From Isoetes taiwanensis (taxonomy: Eukaryota; Streptophyta; Lycopodiopsida; Isoetales; Isoetaceae), in the NCBI GenBank assembly GCA_021234155.1, contig JAJEKV010000025.1:3123339-3187338 (forward strand): DNA of 64,000 bases, read 5' to 3'. Below are positions 45,627 through 58,304 of this stretch, in pieces. Below the pieces are notes generated by a model, which did no database searches, was not told the origin of the DNA, and saw only the letters and a list, made by a program, of their open reading frames with translations. The position numbers and the translations under genes were made by a program. Numbering within the stretch: the stretch's first letter is position 1; each line of letters opens with the position of its first letter.

Positions 45627-48600
45627 ATGGACTCGCAGCAGGGCCAGCCTTTCTATCCGGCAGCAGGATCGGGGCATCCAATCCACCATCCTCAGCAGCA
45701 GCAGCAGCAGCAGCAACAATATGGATCAACAGGTCAGCACTTTCCCCAGCCATCCCATTTTCCTTTTGGCTTTCATCCGGCCACTCCATCTGCTGCCGGA
45801 ATTGTGCCTCCTGCAGCTTATCCATTCATGGGTTCTTCTCCCTTGCCCTTGCCACAGCCTCCTCTTCCTGCCCAACAGCCCGTTCCAATGCCTGCACCTG
45901 GGTCAGGTCCTATGCATTTGATTCAGGGATTTTTTAATCCTTGGGAACCTCCTCCGCCTCCTGTCCCAGCTCCTGCTGATTCAGACCTGCAGAAGAGGAT
46001 TGAGAAGTTGGTTCAATATTCTGTTAAGAATGGGCCTCAGTTCGAGGCCCTTATGAAGGAGAAACAAAAGGATGATCCAGCTTATGCATTCCTCTTTGGT
46101 GGCGAAGGTCACGGATATTACAGGTACAAACTTTGGCTGACCATTAATCCGCCTGTTGCTGGATTTCATCCTTCACATGCTGTGCTGCCTCCAATCAATT
46201 CCTCCGTCGGTCTTGTGAATCCTCCATTTTCTGTGCATAATGCTGCAAGTATGAATGTTGTGCCGCAACCTCCGCCTCCTTCATTTCCGGCTTTCCATGA
46301 GCAGCAGCAACAGCATCAACAACCCCAATTGTTACCACAACAACATGAGCATCAGCAGTTTCCATTGCAACAACGGCATCATCAATCTCAGGCAGGACAG
46401 CATGAGGGAGGACGGGGCTCCTCACCATTAAAAGCAGCTACAGCTGTTCTGCCATCTGAAGTGGCTGCAGAGTTGAAGGCTACTTTGGATAATTTGACAG
46501 GGACAAAGGAATCTATCAAAGGAGCAAAGACATGGTTTATGCAAAGATCTCATTATGCCCCATCATTGACAGAAGCTCTTCGAGACCGAGTACTGGCTTT
46601 GGAGGATCCTGAACGGCAGCTTCATGTCATTTACCTTGTAAATGATATACTTTTTAGCAGGTTTGTTCTTTTCAAATTCCTTGTTTAGATTAAATTAGCA
46701 GCAGATTGATCCAAGTATAAGTTTTCTGTCATTAAGATGTTACTGAAGCTGGTACTTCGAACTGGAGAACCCTATGTTGTTGCCTCTGCTGTTATTTAAC
46801 TTTAATGTTTGGGAAACCTGCAGTTTGCTGGCCCACCACGAGATGGTCTCCTGCTTGTATGAGTGGACGCCCTCATGTGCAGCTTGTGGTAGTCCTCTCC
46901 ACAGCTTTGTGAGTTGCAATTCTTGGCAACGGCGAACTATTTGGTCTCTTAAATTTTAGGAACCTTTGTTGCAGCACATTCAGAAAAGTGAGCATTTCAT
47001 AGTTAGAGTTATGCTGCATATTATAGACTATACGACAGACTGGTCACCTGGAAACCATGTAGAATCTACCTCTAAGTTGTGCCTGTTCTATAGCTATCCC
47101 ACCTTCACTGGTGTTTGTTTGGGCGATAAACATCTTCCTCTGAAGTGAAACTAGTTCAAATCAAAGTCGCGTCTGCTTATCATGAAATCCTTTATGCCAT
47201 ATGGTATTTGGCTCCTCTATATCACTTTTGTGGAACCACAGATTAATTAAAAGAGATGCATGTGCCATGATCAATTGGATTCGGTAAAATGGTAATGCAT
47301 ATGGTCTATAATTCAGTATCATATGTATGCGGAGTTAAAGTTGTGCTAGATTTGAGACATTTGAATCATAGAATGCTTCAGTAAATCCATAACGACCCAT
47401 GAGGACATGGGCCAGATTTCTAGCTGCATAAGAGCTATACTTCAGAAGTTTTAGATATGCCTGAGTAACTGTCCATCTTTTGAGCTTCTCATTGCAGCAG
47501 AGAACAGCAGGGGACTAAGGAGAAACCCCTGGACATTGTATGGTCAAAAGGCTCGTTGATATTTCGTACATCGATTGACTTGCTGTTCCAGTATAATAAA
47601 TAAAGTGCGACATCCATATTTCTATTATCTCAGGATCAAGTTTTCTGTAATATTGTCAGTTAGTGGCTGTTTGGTTTATTAGTGTGTGAGCGAGCTGTTT
47701 GATGTCTGCTTGTCATTGGATTACTCAGTCCTCTTACCATATGTGACAGTCTTCATTATTGAATTGTATTATAAATTCCTTACTGGAATATCCTTTTATT
47801 GGGCACATACTGTTGCACCCAGCATTGCTAAAACACTCTTCATAGCCTGTCAGGTAGCTTATCAATTCATAGACATGTATCAGCCAAGAGCATACATGAC
47901 TAGTATTTTTCCAAGTGCAGTTTGCCACTTGGGCTTTTGGAAAGGCATTTTTGAAAACAAACCACCTGGGAGTTTAGCCTTCCCTCAACCCATGCCAGAC
48001 CCTATGTAAGGGCTCATTACGAATTTGATGTCGAGCACAAATCCGAAATTTTTCTTCTTCGATCCTCACCTTCAGCCCCTTGAGGTATTCAGATACGAGT
48101 AGTTTTGAATGAACTCAATATATTGAAGACTGCTACAGCATGCATCCAATATTGTTTCATGGGTTCATAACCGCTTTCAACTTCTGAAACATTACAAGTT
48201 GTGAATGCGTTATGAAATATGGCCAACCGATGCATACCAGGTGGGACAATTAAGCATATTTCTTTTGCAATCCAAAAAGTGGAATTTGACATCGATATTT
48301 TTTTCCTTCCATCTGGGACAGAGCGGCCATGTTAAAGTCTCCCATCATATGCAGCATGACCATGTTTTTGTCTCTTTGTGTTTTCCCTCCACAGGTGTGT
48401 TCTCTTTGTGTATTTGCTAAGAGACATAGAATTGATAACAGCGATTCTATCAGTGTTCACCCATTACAAGGGCTTTCCATGTGTCTCATTGCTTTTGATG
48501 GGGAAGCTTGAACTTCCTCTTTCTAGCTGTTCTGGAAAGCAAATGTTGAGGACATGCTCTGCGACACGTTGGGCTGCTAAATATAAAATTTGGGACCATA

Positions 48601-49915
48601 TCCTGGTGGATAAATGAAAGCAAAGTAGTTAGGAAAAGAATTTTGAGTTTTGATCAGTTCTCATTTTAAATTAGTAGTTGTTGCTGCAACATGTTTTTTG
48701 ATTCATTATTAGAATGCGAGCAAAGGAGGCTCAGTACTACCTGCTATTTGTCACTGTTTTTTTTACTACCAATCTGACTGTATTGTCTGTGAACTTGCAG
48801 TTTACAGCATCGTGCCATTGTGAAGGAGCTTGACAATGAAGCACTTGCTTTTCGTCCTGTGTTGGGCTCAATGCTTGCAGCAATCTGTCACAATCGCAAG
48901 AATGCAGATACAAACCGAGAGTGTCTAGAAAAGATCGTGAGATTCTGGGGTGAGAAAGACGTGTATGATCGTGAGACAATAAAGAAATGGGAACGAGATA
49001 TGAGAGATGGAGTTGGATGGCATGTCAGAGAAACTAGTCCTGCTTCCCTAGGTATTGTGATTAGCAAATATCATATCTTGATGTGTTTTCACTGATGTTT
49101 AAAGTATCACAGGTGCTGCTGGTCCCGTAACATCATCTACACATCCTGGTGCTAGTTTTCCTGGTCCATGGCAACCAGAGCAGGCGCGAATCAACCAGGT
49201 AGGTGCAGACCAGTCTGAACAGGCACCCCCATTTACGGGTAATGTATTTTCGTCATCTGGTCTTCTCTTCCCTCCTTCTGGGACTCCACAAGTAATTCCG
49301 GCCTCCATTCCTCCTTTATACCCAACGTTAAATCCTCCTTTTTTGCCTCCTGCACCCACAGTCCCTTCCGTTCAAGCACCATCTATCTCTCCAATAAGAA
49401 GTGTTGATCAGAATCCGTACCCTCTTTTCCCACCTGGCCTTATTCCTGGTATGGTTAGGAAGATGCAGATAGGTAGTGGTGTTCCATATTCGTCATTGAG
49501 CCCCTTAGACATTCCAACAGTTATCCCGCCATCAACGACTGCAGAGAGCTATATTATGGAGCGTGTAGCAAAATTTTTTAAGGAGATTGGAGAAGTGGAT
49601 CCCCTGGATGGTCGTACTAAACAAATTCCTTTAACTGAAGAAGATGGTAGTTATGAAGAGGATAGAGATAGACATAGGGATGGTGGTGCAAGGATTCCAC
49701 CCCCTCCACATATGCTGATTGATCCAGACACAGGTACTCTTCCAGATGGTAGCATGGAGCACAGGCCTGGGATGGTTTCTTCTGGAAGATTAGGTCTAGG
49801 TGCAGCTGCAGACCCAAACGAAATGTCCCAATACGATGATGTTTACACATCTTACAGGAAGCAGCGGAGCACAAACTACCATACTTCATTGAGTGCAAGA
49901 GCAGCAGCCCGTTGA
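45627..49915 (+). CDS. CHERP-like splicing factor with SURP and CID domains, three exons
   Basis: Exons 45627-46660, 48801-49051 and 49113-49915 join in phase through GT-AG introns to give about 695 residues. A Pro/Gln-rich N-terminus with a nine-Gln run leads to a SURP (SWAP) module near residues 118-170 ([20 protein letters not shown], then [10 protein letters not shown] and YYRYKLW). A second Gln-rich segment precedes a CID near residues 278-420 ([55 protein letters not shown]). The C-terminus is proline-rich and ends [12 protein letters not shown] binds splicing factors and CID binds the RNA polymerase II tail, so a nuclear role linking transcription with U2-type splicing is expected. Exon 1 shows no lesion and the gene appears functional. 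Confidence 0.9.
46661..48800 (+). other. Intron 1 of the CHERP-like gene, containing a retroelement relic
   Basis: This 2140-bp intron has GT and AG ends and splits the CID coding sequence after NDILFS. Around 47360-47415 it is similar to the interior of the LTR element at 39757-40136, including the block GACCCATGAGGACATGGG. No LTR is seen with it. Other frames inside are not convincing. Confidence 0.6.
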
Positions 49916-50990
49916 CATGTTTATATCTATTGACCAATTTTTCTCAAGAAATAATATTCGGCATTACTACACCTGTTGTGGAACTAGTAGCTTTATGAAT
50001 TAAACTACTAACATGGGGAAATTTTGAAGAAATGGCAGCTGAGTTTCAGAGGTATGCAATTGTTAACAATGTGTAGATATAATTAAGATTGTAAAAGGAA
50101 TCTATGGGCACTAATATTGCACGCTACAAATTTCATATTATGATTTCAGGGTGGCAAATTTCTTTAGATGACCTTCATTACATTGTATCCTTAGTATGAC
50201 AATGCATGTTTGATATCTAATCAGCAAATATGTAGAAGTGAGCAAAATTTATATTTGCGGTACATTCTTTTGAAGGCGTGGAGTAGCCTTTGCTACCCTC
50301 AAGCAAGAGAGCAAATTATACATTTGGTTAGGCGAGCTGCTCATGTTTGTGGCATCTTAAGCACGGCTCATTGTTCTTTTTGTGAGGAAAAAGGAATGTT
50401 ATATTTAGATATCCCGTATAGTGTTTGGGGTGGGTTTATTATATGCATTGAATCGAATTTCTACCAATTTAAGATGTGGTGCCCTTGGAATGGAACCACC
50501 AGTTTAGTTGATATTTATGCAGCATATGGAACTACTTGCTGTTTATGTCACCTAACTATAATTGTGTATGACAAAATCTTTCGAAGTCAAAATCTTTCTT
50601 ATTTGCTTCTGCATTTTGTGGCAAAAACTGTTATGTCTTTTAGCGTCCAGCCTCAGCCAAGACTTCACCGGTCAAATTTCCTCAAAACAAGTAGCTAGAA
50701 CAATCTCCTGCAAGGTTTTGTAAGCTCCATCTCATACCAAAGTGTTGGAAGGGCAATAGCTGCATCAGATGGAAAACAATTACTTGTAAATAAATAGCGA
50801 GGCTTATCAAATTTTCCGTATGAAGCCACACTTCACATTGGGAAGTAAGTAACGCAGGCATGTGATTGTATTGAGAAATAGATACAGCAGCCGAATGACC
50901 ATGCTTCACATTGGGAAGTGAGTAAAGAGGCATGTGAGTTGTATTGAGAAGATAGATACAGCAGCTGAATAACCATGCAATCTGTGATAA
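49916..50990. other. Downstream region with an 80-bp tandem duplication
   Basis: No gene is supported. A unit of about 80 bp containing CTTCACATTGGGAAGT is duplicated at 50823-50984. Confidence 0.5.
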
Positions 50991-50994
50991 ACAT

Positions 50995-52016
50995 GTGAGA
51001 TCGGTAGCTAGAGGGTTGAGCTCGTTCCTTACCAATGACCTGCGGCAGATAGAGATGTTATACGGCCATTTTTTTCCTTTCTGGAAAGCTGAATGTTCCC
51101 ACTGTGCATTCAAAGATTTTGTAAAAGAGTCTTTCAAAGCTGGAGATTTAGACAAGGAATTTGAAGAGGTTGAAGTGGCTATGGAAAGTCAGATACAGGG
51201 AGAATAACTGGCCAAATCATCTGTGCAGCTTTACATCCCTAAAAGCCATTGAAGATGGAATTTCTTTGGGCTTTACATACTTCTTAGAAGAAGACCAGAT
51301 GTGGTGGAGAAATTTCTTTCTTGAACAAAAGATTATTATTCAAAACTTAGCTCTAAGGCAGTTGCAGGAATCTTTTTAGTGGCTTGATGCCTTCCATCAA
51401 CCCCAGAACCAGGCAGGTCCAAGCACTGCTACAGTGGCACCTGCAGTAGAGGAAGATGAGGATAGGGTCATGTACCTCGCACCACGTCACAAGAATGAGC
51501 CTCCCGGTAATATCACAGAAATTGCCAAAGGTATGCTAATTGCTCTCCCCACTGAGGAGGATGACAAAGGTCGACCTTTTTGGATAGCCAAAGTAATTGA
51601 CACAATAAAAAAGGAAGGCTTGGTGACTAAACTCAAGTTTCATTGGCTTGCTACATGTTCAGAAAATGCTTTTGAAGGTAGGTATGAGTTAGAAACGAGA
51701 ACTCAAGGAAAGGGGAGAAAGTCCAAGAAAGTGGGTTGTTGAAGTGAGTATACTGTGCTATGATTTCAAATTGAAATTTGACAATCGTCTACGCCAAAGG
51801 ACGATCAGCTTGCTTAAGAAGGTTTGTAATTACGAGGACGAAGATGAAGAAGGGAGTGGTGGTGGCAATGCGTCACCCTCTATCAGTGACGAGGAAGATA
51901 ACGCAAGCACTTCCTCAAGTGATAGTGAAAGAAGTGAAGGTGATGAAGATGGCATAAATGAACATGATCATGATGTGTTGGATTCCACCCTCATCTCCTC
52001 ATCCTTTTGCACGTAA
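50995..52016 (+). pseudogene. Transposon-derived C-terminal coding fragments, unassigned
   Basis: Consecutive plus-strand frames look like the end of a larger transposon-type protein. They encode FPFWKAECSHCAFKDF, then VMYLAPRHKNEPPGNITEI, RPFWIAKVIDTIKKEG and LKFHWLATCSENAFEGRYE (a small beta-barrel-like segment), then NRLRQRTISLLKKVCNYEDE and an acidic serine-rich tail. Frame changes at about 51160, 51380 and 51740 separate them. The FWIAKV...W segment resembles modules seen in plant transposon-associated proteins; the assignment is from memory of the pattern and is not firm. Confidence 0.4.
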
Positions 52017-52392
52017 CTGAGTCTTAGGAAAAGATTGTAAATTTTGCATGTGAATATGAAATTTTATCTTCAATTTTTGGAAATACTATAATTTGAGTTA
52101 CAGACTTCACTTCAATTTTTTGTTCAAAGTTATATTCCCCTAACTTGGAGGTTCTCTCTAAAAACATACTTCGGGAAAATTCTAGTTGCAAGGAAAAGTG
52201 TCATTTTTACAGAGTCAGTCCTCTCTTTGCACAAAAAAAGTAGTGATTTTGGAGGGATCAAAATACAATTTGTGTCCTTTTTTTTACCATATTTTAGCCC
52301 CCTTTTGTTAAAAAAAAAAGGAATCTTCGAGGAATATTCTTTTTGCTCCCACTTCGATGATTTGATCCCGTCTAATATGCAATAGTGTTATA

Positions 52393-52485
52393 AGAAATAA
52401 TAGGTCTAAACTAACTACACTACTCATACATGAGAATACATTACTAGGGTCCCTTTGTCAATTCAATTTTATGGTTTAGGATGCT
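52393..52485 (+). repeat. Dispersed repeat, also at 54605-54690
   Basis: Both copies share ctttgtcaattcaatttta and flanking sequence for about 90 bp, with several differences. Confidence 0.6.
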
Positions 52486-52504
52486 TGCAAAATCGATCAA
52501 ATCA

Positions 52505-53400
52505 AAAAGATCTGCAAAATAGCTCAAGCACAACATCAAACGATTCAAGTCTTGAGAAAAAAACAGCCAGAGATATATGCATCTTGGCTTCTAAAACTAT
52601 ATCAAACTGAGCAGAGATATGGGTGACAAATAAAGGCTGAGCAAAAGGAGCAGAATCAGACGAATGATTTTAGCAGAGAAGCAGAGTTTTGGAGTCTGGC
52701 TACGAGGTTTGTGAAAGGTCAGATATCTGATGGAGCTTATAGATGCACAGATGCATGGAGCCAGAATATCTCCCTCAAAACTTTTACTGCCAAGAGCCTT
52801 GCTCTGCTTCAAGATAGGAATTGCAACAAGATTGCACACATGCACGAAGCATGCCCTTCATTCTTGTTGTGATCCGCTCAACAGTGCTCCCCTGGAATAT
52901 TGAATGCTCCCAAATAGTTCTAGAGCATAAAAAATGACCTCGGAGAAGAATAGGATCTCCGTAGAACCTCCATTCTGATGGCAAACTTTCCCACATCCCT
53001 ATCAGTTGGCCTCATAAGGCAAAAAAAAAACAAGATCATTTGGGTGCTGCTACATAATCATAATAAAACCAATTTGAATGAGGCAAAAGATTAAAGAAAT
53101 AATTGGGCCCAGAAACTCTTTATAAAATCAATAAGAAGCCGCGTACAAGATAATGATCCCTTTATGTCTCTGAACCATGGAGGGTCTTTGCACCAGATCC
53201 ACCCTTCAAATAACACCTCCCCATCTCAACCCTTGAATCTTCTTTAAATCTAAGCCCTTGAGTTTTAACAACTAGATCTAGGCCTTTTAATTTTTGGTGC
53301 CTTATACCTTTACAATATTTAGGCTTTATATAAGGAGTCCCCTCCACCCTTAAGCATACAAAATTATATAGTTCTCCCATGTTGACTGGGTGCCAAAAAC
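52505..53400 (+). repeat. Dispersed ~0.9-kb repeat, copy 1
   Basis: It contains, in order, a block around AGCAGAATCAGA, a block ATCATTTGGGTGCTGCTAC, and a tail with TGGGTGCCAAAAAC. The same order recurs at 58520-61370 (interrupted) and in part at 55617-56125. No coding capacity is seen. It may be an old LTR or non-autonomous element; no ends were defined. Confidence 0.7.
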
Positions 53401-53951
53401 TATGTCAACAAGGGTCCAATTCCCCAACTAGTAAACAGGTATCTCCTGTAATTTAATCAAGGAACTAGAACGTAAGACAGGATGCAAGTAAGAGCAGTAA
53501 GAATTTTAGAATGTAAGTAAAAACCTCGAAGCAAGTAAGATCCGAGAATGCTAAATAAAAATTTAGAATCATCTTGGAGCTAAACATTCCTAAAAAGAAT
53601 GTATGCCATGTGGCAACGCACCATTGGCCAATAAATCAAAATGTACCGTAGCCAAACTTTATGTTTGATTGAAGACTATTCTTAAATAACTACATTAGTT
53701 GAAATTTATACAAGTTCACTAACATGGAAAGCATTTTTCTTCATAACAAGATGTAAATGGTAGATCTCATAACCAGATACTACGTCACGTTGTAGACTTG
53801 CCCTTTGTTAAGGGGCAATTCGTTAGGGAGAGAGTGAGCTTTTGCATCTTGGGGCATATTTTAGGTATATCTCAATATGCGTCTGGTTTGCTTTTCGATG
53901 TAAGACATTTTTTGTATTTTTCTAAGTGATGTAGACTAAGGTTTTTGGTGA

Positions 53952-53993
53952 GGTAGGTAGATATATAGATAGGTAGGCAGATAGGTAGATAGA
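53952..53993 (+). repeat. TAGA/TAGG microsatellite
   Basis: An imperfect tetranucleotide run (aggtaggtagatatatagat and so on). Confidence 0.75.
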
Positions 53994-54107
53994 CACTATA
54001 AGGGGTCGGCGTGGTTGAATGACGTCAACATATTATTGAACGTCGTCCAGACGTGTTTTAATGACGCTAAGTCATTCAAAGACGTTTTCCTCGTTGAACG
54101 ATGATAT

Positions 54108-54485
54108 GTCATGCTGGCATGTCGTGTTTTGTCACGTCGACATGACATACATGATATATCTGACATGTCGTGGCTTGTTGAGATGCCACGCTGGAACGCC
54201 GCCATGTTTTGCCACGTCGAGATGACATCGTTAAACGAGGTCCAGGATATCTAATGTGGCTAAGTCGACCTTGTGGCTTTTTGACATGCCATGCTGGCAT
54301 GCCGCCATGTTCTGCCACGTCAACATGATGTCGTTAATCGACGTCCAGGAAAATTGATGTGGCTAAGTTGGCCTCATGGCTTGCTGAATGCCACGCTGGC
54401 ATGTCGCCGTGTTCTGCCACGGACATCGTTTAACGACATCTAGGATATCTGGCATGGCCAAGTCGGGATCGCGACTTGTTGAGAT
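54108..54485 (+). repeat. Tandem repeat, ~102-bp unit, about 3.7 copies
   Basis: Units begin at 54108 (shortened), 54185, 54288 and 54390, each with GCCACGCTGGCATG-like starts and TGCCACGTC inside. They are GC-richer than the surroundings, with many short CGTC-type motifs. Confidence 0.75.
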
Positions 54486-54851
54486 GCCTTCCACATGAGT
54501 TCTTTCACTAGAATCATCTAGATATTGCTTCTAGATCTCTACCCCTCTTCCCCAAACACAAGTGGTGCATGACAGAGGGAACATCCATCTTTATCAACAC
54601 AAGATAAGAAACAACAGGTCTAAACCAACTACGCTAATACATGACTAGGGTTCCTTTGTCAATTCAATTTTATGGTTAGGGTGCTTGAGCTCAAGAAGGA
54701 AACTAGAGCTAATTTTAGATGACAATCTAGCTTAAAAACATCAAGTACGACTACTAAGCCACCTATTTCCAGCTGACCCTTTGCTGGCGTCCATGCTCTG
54801 TGAAGCTCCATCCCGTTCGAGCTTGAATTAGCTATTATTGGAGTAGCGCCA

Positions 54852-55473
54852 TAGGCTCGGAGTTCTGAGATTATTTCTTCATACTCTACTTCCAAGAGTT
54901 TTCCAAATGAGTGGAGCTACATCCAAGCATTCCATTAAGTAGGGATCTGGCAGTTCTCTGTGAGGATTTTCTTTCGTATTCATGTTTCTGTAAGCTTTTG
55001 TCTTGCAGTGTGTAGCATATTAGTCTAACACACTATGTAGTGGACCATCGGTGTTCTATTATGTCTTTCGACCTCCAGGAGCATAAAGTATATGCCATGA
55101 AGAATTTACCTGTTCTTATTCGCATCTACCTCTAGATAACGATACCTTTTAATGCAGAGTAGGCAGAGGTTTTCCCATAGCAGATTATAGGCTCGAAGTT
55201 TTGAAACTATTTCTTCATACTCTGCTTCCAGGAGTTTCCAAATGAGTGGAGCTACATCCAACCATTCCAATAAGCAGAGGCTGGCAGTTCTCTGTAAGGA
55301 TTTTCTTTCGTATTCATGTTTTCTGTAAGCTTTTCTCTTGTAATGTATAGTATATTAGTCTATGCTACGTAATAGACCATCGGCGTTATATTATGCCTTT
55401 CGGCCTTTGGGGGAATAAAGTATCTGCCATGAATTATTTATTTGTTCTTATTCGCATCTTCCTCTAGATAACC
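54852..55473 (+). repeat. Tandem duplication of ~290 bp
   Basis: 54852-55143 matches 55189-55473, sharing for example GAGTGGAGCTACATCCAA and TTTCTTTCGTATTCATG, with a spacer of about 45 bp. Substitutions and small indels show it is not recent. Confidence 0.75.
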
Positions 55474-55616
55474 TACCTTTTAATGCAAAGAGTAGAGCCA
55501 ACACGATGCAGAAGTAGAGGTAGCAGATGACATCTATCAAAGTTTAATCCCCTTTTCCGAGCTGTTACTATGTTATGGTTTCATGAGGACCTGATGATGG
55601 ATTTTTCCACATCCCC

Positions 55617-56125
55617 ATCAGTTGGCCTCATAAGGCAAAAAACAAGATCATTTGGGTGTTGCTACATAATCATAACAGAACCAATTTGAATGAAGCAAAA
55701 TGTTAAAGAAATAATTGGATACAACAACTCTTTATAAAATCATTAAAAAGCAGAAGTCCAAGATAATGATCCCTCCATATGGAGGCTGCCAGATCATATG
55801 GAGGCTGCCAGCCTCCACAAAATCGTAGAGCAGAAGGAAGAGGAGGAGCTCGTGCTGCTCAAAAAGTATTTATAATTTTCACCTCTTAATCTCAACCTTA
55901 GAACACGCACCACTTCAACTCCACCCTTCAAATAAAACACCTCTTCATCTCAGCCCTTGAACCTTCTTTAAATCTAAGCCCTTGAATTTTAACAACTAGA
56001 TCTAGACCCGTTAATTTTTGGTGCCTTAGACCTTTACAATATTTGGGCTTATATAAGGAGTCCCCTTCACCTTTAAGCATGCACAATTACATTTTTTTAC
56101 ATGTTGATCGGGTGCCAAAAACCTG
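55617..56125 (+). repeat. Dispersed repeat, copy 2 (partial)
   Basis: Matches the 3' half of the unit at 52505-53400, from TTGGCCTCATAAGGC to the TGGGTGCCAAAAACC-like end. Confidence 0.7.
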
Positions 56126-56639
56126 GTCAACATCATGCCGAAACAAAAAAAAAAAAAAATAGGCTGGTCCCCTCGGCCCAAATGCTTCAACTCATTTTTC
56201 TCCATCAGAATACGATAGAAGGTTGGAGGTTTTAAGGTGTACTCCAACACCATAAAATAATAATAAGTTTGGAGGTTTTAAAGTGTACTCGGAACACTAT
56301 AAAAATGATAATAATATTAATAACAAGATTTGGAGATTTTTAAGTGTACTTCAACACCATACAGATAATGTAATATTGTAGTGAGATTGATAATTTCACA
56401 AAGGACCATGGGGTACGGCATAAATAAATACTTACGCAAATGATAAAGCTTCAATGAAATTCCTAATTTCTTAGCTTTGGCAAGGTGAGTGGTCAAAATA
56501 TATGAAAGGGACACCCATGCATCATGATACGTGATAAGGATGCAATGGTTGAAATATAAAAGCAATGGTCGAAAAAAGAGGAATCGTAAAATAAAGGACA
56601 TAACGGGTCAAGGGAGATTGCAGAAGAAATTTAGATTTA

Positions 56640-57496
56640 GGGTGAAATCACACTACGTTCCCTCCCCTTTGCTGACGTGGCAGTGAGGGAAACGGAAAGG
56701 CGAGCAACTTGGTTCGACCGTATCACACTATCGAAGATGGAACGGTGGATGCAGTCAGGATTCAAGAATCGGCTCAAGTATCAGACAACAGAGCAGTGCA
56801 GTTCTTCTCATTTCGTTGCAATCCTTGACCCCATGGCCAAATGCCTGCCTTCTTCTTCCTCGGCATTCATCGATTTAGCCCCTTCCTCTTCATCCCAGCC
56901 TCCAATTTGCTTCGCATCCAGTTTCCGCAGGGAATTCTTCAATGGGTCCTCCGGATTTGAGCTCCAATTCAATCCCCTGTCTCGAAAGAAGTCTGCCCCC
57001 TTCCATGTCTCCTGTGTTGTGGCCACAAGTCCTTCAATTTCAATTTAATCCACCAGAACAATTTCTCCAGAACCCATCATCAAGAAGCCGGCCCCTCCTC
57101 TGCAGCAGATTCCTGGCACCTACGGCGCCCCATTACTGGGAAATTTGCAAGACAGAATGGATTATTTCTGGAACCAAGGAACCGAACAATTTCTTGCCAG
57201 CAGAATGGCGCAATACAACAGCACAGAATGGCGCTATTCTAACAAGGCCGGAGGCCATTTCTGCTGTATCAAGCTCTTGGAAGAATGCTGAATCGGACGA
57301 ATCAAGTGACGTGTGCCCGAGGAACGCGGAGGGGCAGCCGAGGTTGCCCATCCCTCGACTGCCCCTAAATGAGGTGCTGACGAGGCTTGGGAAGGAGCAA
57401 GTGTGATACGCCTTGGGTTACCTTCGTCAACATGGCGTTCTTTTATTGGACAATAAAAACTAAAAGAAGGGGAGGGAACGTAATGTGATTTCACCC
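56640..57496. mobile_element. Non-autonomous PIF/Harbinger-like element carrying a CYP74 fragment
   Basis: Terminal inverted repeats start GGGTGAAATCACACTACGTT on the left and match the inverted right end for about 30 bp with one or two changes. TTA flanks both ends (56637-56639, 57497-57499). A GGG start with a TTA duplication is the PIF/Harbinger pattern. The 857-bp interior has no transposase and is mostly captured gene sequence. Confidence 0.85.
56833..57291 (+). pseudogene. 5' fragment of a CYP74 (allene oxide synthase-like) gene
   Basis: From the ATG at 56833 the frame encodes a Ser/Phe-rich leader like a plastid transit peptide (MAKCLPSSSSAF, SSSSQPPICFASSFRREF), then a TAA at 57046-57048. 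In the same frame follows the CYP74 N-terminal signature: PLQQIPGTYGAPLLGNLQD, RMDYFWNQGTEQFLASRM, AQYNST. CYP74 enzymes read IPG.YG.P..G...DR.DYF..QG...F..R...Y.ST here. After NST the sequence loses similarity and ends at a TGA at 57289-57291, so the haem-binding and catalytic parts are absent. It lies wholly inside the TIR element, which points to capture. Confidence 0.82.
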
Positions 57497-57499
57497 TTA

Positions 57500-58300
57500 G
57501 GGCACGTATGTTTCGGCTGTGCAACTCAGATATCGGGCGCCAGGGTACTTATAAAGATCGAGAGATTGGTAGGCAACAAAATAGAAATAGGGTCGGCATT
57601 TTTACCTGGCGTGCATTTTTCTGGCGCCACATGGCCTAGCCCAATATCACGAAATGAAAGTTGGGTTGATGTATTCTGACTGACCGGATGCGCAGGTTAG
57701 TGTTTTTTGGGTTAGGGTAGTCTCCACACCGCCGCCGTTTCCTCATGCAGATGCAGATGTAGCTCGCCATAGCATGTGATGCTTGATGCAGATCGCCGCC
57801 GTTTCTTCATAGCATGTGATGCAGATGCAGATCACCGTCGCTTCTTCATGCAAATGCAGCTCGCCATGACATAAGGGTTCGCTATCCAAGCCCGAAAAAT
57901 GAAGGATCAAACAGGAGTTTAAAAGGCAGCATGTAATCCTTTTCTGGTATATCGCTATCCTTTAACAGAGCAGATCGCATCTCGGCATGTTAGAATAGAT
58001 TGCATATCAAAGCAGATTGCAGCTCGGCATGCATGTTCTTCCTCAGTTTTTCGACCCAATGCCCTATTTTGTAAGAAGAAATGCTTGCCATGGGCTTGTT
58101 TTCACTTCACAGGTATTTCTAGTTCGTAGATAGCAGATTGCAGCGAGTTTCTTTGCCAGATCTGTTCAAAGGATGAAAAACTTCACAATAAATGGTAAAA
58201 CCTTGATGATCTTGCAAAAATGATGTGAATCTGTTTTCAAATGCCTTATAAATCTATTGAATCTGGAAGAATCTGAAAAATCCCTCCCCTATTTCTATTT
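57500..58300. other. Intergenic, no gene seen
   Basis: It holds repeated short motifs of the type GATGCAGATGCAG and GCAGATTGCAGCT (about 57745-58030), but no coding frame worth calling. Confidence 0.5.
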
Positions 58301-58304
58301 TGTA

